Source: QQUD01 sp039029915 (GTDB lineage Bacteria; Chloroflexota; Anaerolineae; Promineifilales; Promineifilaceae). From it: a DNA stretch of 6,216 nucleotides. The notes under the pieces were generated by a model, which searched no databases, was not told the DNA's origin, and worked only from the letters and a program-made list of their open reading frames with translations. Shown in pieces: positions 1 through 4,680 of the stretch. Each line of letters opens with the position of its first letter. Positions within the stretch are counted from its first letter, which is position 1. The stretch lies in contig JBCCFD010000463.1 of the NCBI GenBank assembly GCA_039029915.1, positions 1 through 6,216 on the forward strand. Reading direction: 5' to 3'. A program made the translations under genes and the position numbers.

Positions 1-716
1 GGCCGTTTGCCAAACGCCTCACCACAAATCGCTGCCTCGAAATCAAGCCCTTCTTCTGCCAGTTTGAATAACGTTTCAAAAAACAAGTCTGGATTTTTAT
101 CATACTCCCAGCGCTGATTCCATAGGATTAAAGGTTGGCCTCGCTTATTCAGCTCATTTGGTTTAGGGGGGAATGTGATACCAACTGGGAGTACGCCGCT
201 TTTTGATTTGAGAAGTGGAATGCTGTCTAACTCATTTAGTTCTGGATAATGCTTTAAAAAGGGGACCAGCGCCTCAAAAAAGTTTTGCCGATGATAATTT
301 GAGTTAAAACAAATATGGTTGGCTGCCATCATTGAGGCGTAATTGATAAAGGCGTAATGCTGGTCACGTTCACCCATTTGACGACGCATCGGGCCAATAC
401 GGCCGTTTTCTGGCAGCGGATAGGTCAATTGATTCTCATGCATGTACAAGACCGCGGGAATGTCGGCTGTTCGCTCTCGTGTCATTGACAAAAACGTTGT
501 CAAATCCAGCATATCCGTTGCTAAAATTAAATCTGGCGCTTCGTCGGAGGCATTAAATTGTTTAGCTAACGTAAGGGCACCTCCGTGCATACGCCATTTC
601 CAAAAGCGAGCTGGCAAGGTTAAAAGTGATATTTTGTGCCCCGAATACTTCGCATAACCGTTGGCCCAAGACGCATGACTGCCCCCATGATAAGGAGAAA
701 CCAACAAAATTCTCAT
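1..716 (-). CDS. tRNA-queuosine alpha-mannosyltransferase family protein (DUF3524), 3' end cut off by window edge
   Basis: Reading the minus strand from ATG 716-714 gives 238 codons with no stop before the window edge, so the C-terminus is missing. The start MRILLVSPYHGGSH is the typical N-terminus of the DUF3524 family. Further family-like blocks are MHENQLTYPLPENG (residues 92-105), GERDQHYAFINYASM (115-129), FNSNYHRQNFFEAL (137-150) and NQRWEYDKNPDLFFETL (200-216), the last opening the GT-B C-terminal domain. The characterised animal relative, QTMAN (GTDC1), adds mannose from GDP-mannose to queuosine in tRNA-Asp. Substrate and reaction in this organism are inferred from family only. The protein should be cytosolic: no signal peptide or membrane segment is visible. 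The gene is divergent from the iscX-nuo operon across about 100 bases. No strong Shine-Dalgarno precedes the ATG; the start was chosen because the protein begins exactly where the family does. Alternative: a GT-B glycosyltransferase with another acceptor. Confidence 0.85.
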   Translation of the reverse strand, partial: MRILLVSPYHGGSHASWANGYAKYSGHKISLLTLPARFWKWRMHGGALTLAKQFNASDEAPDLILATDMLDLTTFLSMTRERTADIPAVLYMHENQLTYPLPENGRIGPMRRQMGERDQHYAFINYASMMAANHICFNSNYHRQNFFEALVPFLKHYPELNELDSIPLLKSKSGVLPVGITFPPKPNELNKRGQPLILWNQRWEYDKNPDLFFETLFKLAEEGLDFEAAICGEAFGKR

Positions 717-760
717 AAATTTCAACCGTTTGTGAAAAATATCATTAAATAATTCGACCC

Positions 761-790
761 TTGGCTCACATTGTATTATACTTGTGATAG
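761..790 (+). promoter_or_regulatory. Candidate promoter of the iscX-nuoB-nuoCD-nuoI operon
   Basis: TTGGCT at 761-766 is a fair -35 element (TTGACA consensus). It is followed after 17-18 bases by GTGATA/TGATAG (784-790), a modest -10. Transcription would start near 797, just ahead of the ribosome binding site. A second -10 option, TATTAT at 774-779, has no convincing -35. The promoter must lie in the 717-815 gap if the operon starts here, but the exact hexamers are uncertain. Confidence 0.3.
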
Positions 791-804
791 AAAGTACGAA
801 TGAA
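775..804 (-). promoter_or_regulatory. Candidate sigma70-type promoter for the DUF3524 glycosyltransferase gene
   Basis: On the minus strand a perfect TATAAT (plus-strand 775-780) lies 18 bases downstream of a weak -35 element, TTCATT (plus-strand 799-804, 3 of 6 matches to TTGACA). The predicted start near 768 leaves an untranslated leader of about 50 bases before the ATG at 716. The -10 is strong and the -35 poor. The same AT-rich core reads TATTAT on the plus strand. Confidence 0.4.
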
Positions 805-807
805 GGA
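803..807 (+). promoter_or_regulatory. Ribosome binding site that fixes the TTG start of the iscX-like gene
   Basis: AAGGA lies 8 bases before the TTG at 816-818. An in-frame TGA at 801-803 excludes any earlier start, and the next in-frame ATG is codon 22, inside the conserved domain. The TTG is therefore the only start that yields the full family-length protein. Confidence 0.7.
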
Positions 808-815
808 ATTTACCA

Positions 816-1040
816 TTGCAAGAGGGGCCAGAACCAGAACTTTTTTGGGAATCTACGTATGCGATTGTTATCGCACTAATGACTCATTTCCCAGACCGAG
901 ACCCAACAAAAGTTGGTATAAATGAACTGGCAGAAATGATTGAATTATTACCAAATTTTTCAGACGACCCAGCAATGGTAACAGAAAGAATATTAATGGA
1001 CATACAAATTGTCTGGTATGAGGAGGCTTCAAACCTATGA
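816..1040 (+). CDS. iscX: IscX-like Fe-S cluster assembly protein
   Basis: A 74-residue acidic protein with a TTG start. The pattern matches the IscX family (PF04384): LFWESTY (residues 9-15), then HFPDRDPTKV (24-33), LPNFSDDPAMVTERIL (45-60) and IVWYEEAS (65-72). This mirrors the W, YPDxDPxxV, DFDDDP, EKIL and VWLDEA blocks of E. coli IscX, and the length suits the family (about 66 residues in E. coli). E. coli IscX binds iron through its acidic face and contacts the cysteine desulfurase IscS, tuning Fe-S cluster synthesis. It normally sits at the end of the isc operon; here it opens a complex I operon. Its TGA overlaps the nuoB ATG by 4 bases, implying translational coupling. A role in supplying clusters to NuoB and NuoI is inference. 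No cysteine is present, so it is not a cluster scaffold. Confidence 0.8.
   Translation: MQEGPEPELFWESTYAIVIALMTHFPDRDPTKVGINELAEMIELLPNFSDDPAMVTERILMDIQIVWYEEASNL
1021..1039 (+). promoter_or_regulatory. nuoB ribosome binding site inside the iscX 3' end, with ATGA stop/start overlap
   Basis: AGGAGG at 1021-1026 lies within the Glu-Glu codons near the iscX end, 10 bases before the nuoB ATG (1037-1039). The TGA of iscX (1038-1040) overlaps that ATG. This is the usual arrangement for translational coupling and fixes the nuoB start. Confidence 0.75.
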
Positions 1041-1747
1041 CGTCACAAGCCGGATCAGGCGCCATACCTGGAGACGTTGTTGTACCTGATGAGGTAGGCA
1101 ACAACGTAATTATCACAAATATCGCAAAGCTTCTCGACCCAGTTTACAACTGGTCACGACGAAATTCGGTTTGGCCAATGGTATTTGGCCTTGCCTGTTG
1201 CGCGATTGAAATGATCTGTACTGCGGCCAGTCGATATGACCTAGCCCGCTTTGGTATGGAGGTATTTCGCGCCACCCCTCGCCAATCTGATCTTATGATT
1301 GTATCAGGTACCGTCACGAAGAAGATGGTGCCGACCATCGTTCGACTGTATAACCAAATGCCAGAACCTCGCTACGTTCTGAGTATGGGTGCCTGTGCCT
1401 CTGGTGGCGGTCCCTTCAAAGAAGGGTACAACGTCGTGGACGGAATTGATAAATTTATTCCAGTTGATGTCTACGTTCCCGGTTGCCCACCAACGCCTCA
1501 AGCCCTCATTAATGGGTTGATTGCTCTTCAAGAGAAAATCGACCAGCAATCTATTGCCACTGTCCCGTGGTATCGCAAAAACGATCCAACCACTGAAATG
1601 GTGCCTATCCCTGTTCTTGGCCCAGATCTTGTTGATTTGCGTCAGGTTGACATTATCAAAGCGGAGGCTGCCAAAGCAGCCGAAGCCAAAGCAGCGGCGG
1701 AAGCAGCCGAGGCTGAAGCCGGAGAGCAAGCCGCAGAAGCGGTATAA
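1037..1747 (+). CDS. nuoB: NADH-quinone oxidoreductase subunit B (NuoB)
   Basis: A 236-residue homologue of NuoB/PSST/Nqo6, the Q-module subunit that binds cluster N2, the last [4Fe-4S] cluster before quinone. The family core is unmistakable: SVWPMVFGLACCAIEMI (44-60), RFGMEVFRATPRQSDLMIVSG (71-91), MGACASGGG (117-125) and VDVYVPGCPPTPQALI (143-158). The N2 ligands are visible as the tandem C54-C55, C120 and C150. Residues 44-58 and 71-91 also line the quinone pocket with NuoD. After the fold ends at about residue 205 there is an Ala/Glu/Lys-rich tail to residue 236, coded by repetitive GCN/GAA triplets and probably helical or disordered. It makes the protein longer than minimal homologues. 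The protein has no membrane segment; it should sit on the cytoplasmic arm. It is coupled to iscX upstream; nuoCD starts 25 bases after its stop. Confidence 0.97.
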   Translation: MTSQAGSGAIPGDVVVPDEVGNNVIITNIAKLLDPVYNWSRRNSVWPMVFGLACCAIEMICTAASRYDLARFGMEVFRATPRQSDLMIVSGTVTKKMVPTIVRLYNQMPEPRYVLSMGACASGGGPFKEGYNVVDGIDKFIPVDVYVPGCPPTPQALINGLIALQEKIDQQSIATVPWYRKNDPTTEMVPIPVLGPDLVDLRQVDIIKAEAAKAAEAKAAAEAAEAEAGEQAAEAV

Positions 1748-1772
1748 ATCTTAAGGTTAGAAGGAATTTTCC

Positions 1773-3596
1773 ATGAGTGACATGGTTGCAAATTCACCAG
1801 AAGCAGATGGCGCACCAGATGTAAATAATAATCCTGCTGAAAGCGTCGCTGCCATCCTCAAAGAGCGATTCCCCGAACACGTTATAGATGATACACGGGA
1901 AGGATACGAAGGTTTAATGGTTACACCCGACAAGATTGTCGAAGTAACTACAGCCCTTCGTGATGAACTTGGTTTTAATTATTTGGCAAGCCTGACTGGT
2001 GTTGATCTACCTGACGAAGGCAAGCAAGAAGTGGTTTACCATATGTCGAACCTCGTGCAGGGTGGTGGCCCGTTAACCCTGCATGTCCAAACAGACCGTG
2101 ATAATTCTGTTGTCCCGTCTATTACGCCAATTTTCCCCGGTGCTGATTTTCAAGAACGAGAAGCATGGGATTTATTAGGTATCAACTTTGAGGGTCACTA
2201 TGATTTACGCCGCATCCTCACGTGGGACGGCTTTGATGGACATCCACTTCGTAAAGATTGGCGCGAAGCGTTCTATGAGGAAGAAGTAAAGCCTTTTGGA
2301 AGCCGCTGGCCCGGTGGTGAAGTCTTTCGCGCTGAAGAAAGTAATCCCTACGGTAAAAATGTGAAGTACCCTGAAGGCTGGGTGCCAACCGGTTCTGAAT
2401 ACGATGTTGAAACTGACATGTACATGACCGGTTTGGAAAATTCTATGGACCCCGGTTCAGGGATGCGCACTGACAAAATAACAGTCAATATTGGGCCTCA
2501 GCATCCATCGACCCACGGTGTATTTCGCCTTGTAGCAACGCTAGATGGTGAAACGATTGTTGGTTTAAAACCCGTCATGGGGTATTTGCATCGTAATCAT
2601 GAAAAGATTGGCGAGCGAAATACGTTCCTCCAAAATATTCCTTACACCGACCGATTAGACTATCTTAGCTCGATGTCAAACAATCACGGGTACGTGATGG
2701 CCATCGAAAAGATGCTTGAGCTTGAAGTTCCTGAGCGAGCCGAATGGATTCGCATCTTGATGGTTGAGTTGACTCGAATTTGTAACCATCTCTGGGCGTT
2801 GGGCTTCTTGTTGAATGATCTTGGTGCGCTTCAAACGCCAATGCTTTACTTCTATATTGAACGTGAGCTGATTCTTGACTTTTTTGAAGCGGCATCTGGG
2901 GCACGCATGATGTGCAACTATATGCGCTTCGGCGGCATCGCCTACGACTTACCCGATGAAATTCGTGGGCAAGATATCATGGCGTTCTTGGATGAGCTAG
3001 TCAACGAGCGTTTGCCTGAAGCATTAGACCAAGGTGACGGCCTAATGACTGGCAATGAGATTGTTCGGGCGCGTAGTATTGGCGTTGGCCATTTGTCTGC
3101 TGAAGATGCCATTGGCTACAGCGTGGCTGGCCCTATGCTTCGGGCTAGCGGAGTGCAATATGATTTGCGCCGAGCAGACCCTTACTCTTATTATGAACAT
3201 CTCGATTTTGACGTGCCCGTCCTCTACAATGGAGATATCTTTGACCGGTATCTTATTCGTATGATGGAAATGCGCGAAAGCTTACGCATTTTGCGTCAAG
3301 TCTTACCTTATATCAAAGAAACAACCGGTGCCCCTACAAGCACAGGTAAGCCTCAATACGCGATACGTATGCCCCGTGGTGGTGAATCATACGGCCGTGT
3401 TGAAAATCCCAAAGGGGAATTGGGGTACTATGTGACCGCTAGACGGCGTGATTCTAACCCGCAGCGATATCACGTTCGCGCCCCATCTTTTATCAATTTG
3501 ACCCCGCTAGAAAAAATGTCGCTTAATCAGAAAATTGCTGACGTAGTGGGCGTTTTGGGTAGTATTGATATTGTTTTGGGAGAAGTCGATCGATAG
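1773..3596 (+). CDS. nuoCD: NADH-quinone oxidoreductase fused subunit C/D (NuoCD)
   Basis: A 607-residue single reading frame joining the 30-kDa and 49-kDa subunits of complex I. NuoC part, about residues 25-185: signature EREAWDLLGINFEGHYDLRR (128-147) and HPLRKDW (157-163). A linker of about 45 residues, rich in Gly, Pro and acidic residues, leads to the NuoD part (about 232-607). This opens with NIGPQHPSTHGVFR (239-252), whose histidines belong to the quinone site, followed by YLHRNHEKIGE (271-281), PYTDRLDYLSS (290-300; quinone-site tyrosine) and ELTRICNHLWALG (332-344). It ends in the canonical DIVLGEVDR. The NuoD half lacks the paired CxxC metal ligands of NiFe-hydrogenase large subunits, so this is a complex I protein and not a hydrogenase. 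AAGGA (1761-1765) sits 7 bases before the ATG. The fusion resembles E. coli NuoCD; other bacteria keep the two genes separate. Confidence 0.97.
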   Translation: MSDMVANSPEADGAPDVNNNPAESVAAILKERFPEHVIDDTREGYEGLMVTPDKIVEVTTALRDELGFNYLASLTGVDLPDEGKQEVVYHMSNLVQGGGPLTLHVQTDRDNSVVPSITPIFPGADFQEREAWDLLGINFEGHYDLRRILTWDGFDGHPLRKDWREAFYEEEVKPFGSRWPGGEVFRAEESNPYGKNVKYPEGWVPTGSEYDVETDMYMTGLENSMDPGSGMRTDKITVNIGPQHPSTHGVFRLVATLDGETIVGLKPVMGYLHRNHEKIGERNTFLQNIPYTDRLDYLSSMSNNHGYVMAIEKMLELEVPERAEWIRILMVELTRICNHLWALGFLLNDLGALQTPMLYFYIERELILDFFEAASGARMMCNYMRFGGIAYDLPDEIRGQDIMAFLDELVNERLPEALDQGDGLMTGNEIVRARSIGVGHLSAEDAIGYSVAGPMLRASGVQYDLRRADPYSYYEHLDFDVPVLYNGDIFDRYLIRMMEMRESLRILRQVLPYIKETTGAPTSTGKPQYAIRMPRGGESYGRVENPKGELGYYVTARRRDSNPQRYHVRAPSFINLTPLEKMSLNQKIADVVGVLGSIDIVLGEVDR

Positions 3597-3648
3597 AGGG
3601 AGAAGATAGATTTTTGGTCTTTTTCCTTCATCTTTTTGCGGAGCAACT

Positions 3649-4344
3649 ATGTACGGATCAGGTTTATTAAAAGGTTTAGCTATTACGATGCGTCACTTCA
3701 TCACAACGTATGTTGATGACCTTAAGTGGGCATCACGAGGCGGCCGGTATTATAATGATGAGGCACTAACGGTGCGCCAAAGTTTGAAAGGGCAAGGGGT
3801 TTCTACTGTTTTTTACCCTGAAGAAAAATTGCCAACACCTGAGCGGTTTCGCTTTGTCCCATTTTTGGTGACCGATGACCCAGCGCCCGGCACTCAATGG
3901 GGAAAAGAATGGTGTACAGCTTGTGGCATTTGCGCAAAAGTATGTCCGCCGCAGTGTATTTGGATTGAACGTGGCAAACAACCCAACGGTCGTCCAAAAT
4001 CAGAACCAGAAAAGTTCTTTATTGATATTGATATTTGCATGAACTGCGGTTTTTGCGCTGAATTTTGCCCATTTGACGCGATTAAGATGGATCAAGATTA
4101 TGAATTGGCCAGCTATGATCGGTCTTCAGCTCACATCCATGATAAAGAGCGATTGAGCAAGCCACTGAGCTACTGGAAAGAGATCGCGCCCAAGAAAGCA
4201 GGTGCTGAAGAAGAAATTCGGGTCTTTGTTGATGAGCTTAAAGCGTTTAAGAAAGCGAATAAAGGTAATGAGGATGCAGCTGACGAACCGGTATTCTCAC
4301 CCGAAAAAGCAAAGCAGTTGCACTATCAGGGTAAGTATTATTAA
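3649..4344 (+). CDS. nuoI: NADH-quinone oxidoreductase subunit I (NuoI), 2[4Fe-4S] ferredoxin-like
   Basis: A 231-residue homologue of NuoI/TYKY/Nqo9, which carries clusters N6a and N6b and passes electrons to N2 in NuoB. The N-terminus, GLLKGLAITMRHFITTYV (5-22), is the family's amphipathic helix lying on the membrane. Two [4Fe-4S] motifs follow: C89, C92, C95, C99 (CTACGICAKVCP) and C130, C133, C136, C140 (CMNCGFCAEFCP). Between them is ERGKQPNGRPKSEPEKFFID, longer than in a simple ferredoxin. After about residue 165 there is a charged C-terminal extension of some 65 residues ending in QLHYQGKYY. The E. coli protein is about 180 residues. GGAG (3640-3643) lies 5 bases before the ATG; the next ATG, codon 14, has no ribosome binding site. 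The 52-base gap after nuoCD shows no terminator, so it is likely co-transcribed. It is the last gene of the unit. Confidence 0.96.
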   Translation: MYGSGLLKGLAITMRHFITTYVDDLKWASRGGRYYNDEALTVRQSLKGQGVSTVFYPEEKLPTPERFRFVPFLVTDDPAPGTQWGKEWCTACGICAKVCPPQCIWIERGKQPNGRPKSEPEKFFIDIDICMNCGFCAEFCPFDAIKMDQDYELASYDRSSAHIHDKERLSKPLSYWKEIAPKKAGAEEEIRVFVDELKAFKKANKGNEDAADEPVFSPEKAKQLHYQGKYY

Positions 4345-4358
4345 ATTAGGTATTAGTA

Positions 4359-4385
4359 ATTGGTAATTACGCTGTGATTACCAAT
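4359..4385. repeat. 9-bp perfect inverted repeat just after nuoI
   Basis: ATTGGTAAT (4359-4367) is perfectly complementary in reverse to ATTACCAAT (4377-4385), with a 9-base spacer. It begins 15 bases after the nuoI stop. It has no T-run, so it is not a standard terminator. It could protect the 3' end of the nuo message or be an operator. Confidence 0.5.
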
Positions 4386-4420
4386 GATTCGATGCTAAAT
4401 TAAATATAACTTTAACATTG

Positions 4421-4455
4421 GCGGCGCTTCTTTATTCTAAGGAGCGCTGTTTTTT
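4421..4455 (+). terminator. Intrinsic terminator of the iscX-nuoB-nuoCD-nuoI operon
   Basis: GGCGCTTCTT (4423-4432) pairs with AAGGAGCGCT (4439-4448) around a 6-base loop, giving 10 pairs including two G-U. The C4422-G4449 pair extends it, and G4421-T4450 could add one more. Six T residues follow directly (4450-4455). It lies about 77 bases after the nuoI stop and separates the nuo unit from mrp. Confidence 0.85.
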
Positions 4456-4488
4456 AATAACAAAACTCATGCATGTTATAACGAATTA

Positions 4489-4519
4489 ATGACATGTTTA
4501 GTAATTTTCAACATATAAT
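4489..4519 (+). promoter_or_regulatory. Candidate promoter for mrp
   Basis: A perfect TATAAT at 4514-4519 is preceded by ATGACA (4489-4494), a 5-of-6 match to TTGACA. The 19-base spacing is long; shifting the -10 to CATATA (4512-4517) gives 17 but a poorer hexamer. Its place directly downstream of the nuo terminator supports it. A start near 4526 would give a leader of about 155 bases. Confidence 0.45.
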
Positions 4520-4554
4520 AAATACACCACACTGAACAATGGAAATTACTCGAC

Positions 4555-4638
4555 GGGAAACAAAAATCTTTTACCAAACTCTATTTCAAACGACTCCTTT
4601 CCGTTCATCAAACTTGATGAAAGAACCTTTTGTTTCCC
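4555..4638 (+). promoter_or_regulatory. Candidate structured 5' leader of mrp (nested inverted repeats)
   Basis: GGGAAACAAAA (4555-4565) is perfectly complementary to TTTTGTTTCCC (4628-4638), an 11-bp stem closing 62 bases. Just inside it TCTTT (4567-4571) can pair with AAAGA (4620-4624). A second hairpin, TTCATCAA/TTGATGAA (4604-4611 and 4614-4621), lies within and partly competes with that inner pairing. No T-run follows, and the mrp Shine-Dalgarno (4671-4675) is outside the structure. It matches no riboswitch family I recognise. It could be a cis-acting RNA, a protein operator, or a small degenerate repeat. Confidence 0.4.
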
Positions 4639-4680
4639 ATATATGCGTGGAGCGAGACTAAAGTCTATCAGAGGACAATT

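Larger units (their letters stand above)
4345..4680. other. Gene-free 336-base interval between nuoI and mrp
   Basis: No convincing coding frame or tRNA is seen. From left to right it holds a 9-bp inverted repeat just after nuoI (4359-4385), the operon terminator (4421-4455), a candidate promoter (4489-4519), a leader with a nested inverted-repeat structure (4555-4638), a short weak palindrome (4655-4666) and the mrp ribosome binding site (GAGGA, 4671-4675). It is visibly more AT-rich than the flanking genes. Confidence 0.7.

Noticed and set aside
442..657. Open plus-strand frame of 71 codons
   Set aside because: It lies antisense to the well-conserved DUF3524 glycosyltransferase and has no family likeness.
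868..1116. Open minus-strand frame of 82 codons
   Set aside because: It is the antisense shadow of iscX and the start of nuoB, both of which have clear family motifs and ribosome binding sites.
1304..1729. Open minus-strand frame of 141 codons
   Set aside because: It is antisense to the NuoB core and tail, and its low-complexity N-terminal part mirrors the Ala-rich tail.
2470..3596. NuoD half as the large subunit of a membrane-bound NiFe hydrogenase
   Set aside because: The paired CxxC nickel ligands are absent, while the complex I quinone-site motifs and GEVDR end are present.
3597..3648. Possible hairpin or terminator between nuoCD and nuoI (T-runs and GAAGAT/ATCTT)
   Set aside because: Pairing is only about 5-6 weak bases and the T-runs do not follow a stable stem.
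4555..4638. Miniature inverted-repeat transposable element
   Set aside because: No target-site duplication is seen at its flanks and no second copy lies in the window; a leader structure is the simpler reading.
4655..4666. AGACT/AGTCT palindrome before the mrp ribosome binding site
   Set aside because: A 5-bp stem with a 2-base loop is too weak to form and easily arises by chance.
4630..4680. Upstream TTG start adding 17 residues to Mrp
   Set aside because: No ribosome binding site precedes it, and it falls in the inverted-repeat leader. ATG 4681 has GAGGA at the right distance and the family N-terminus.
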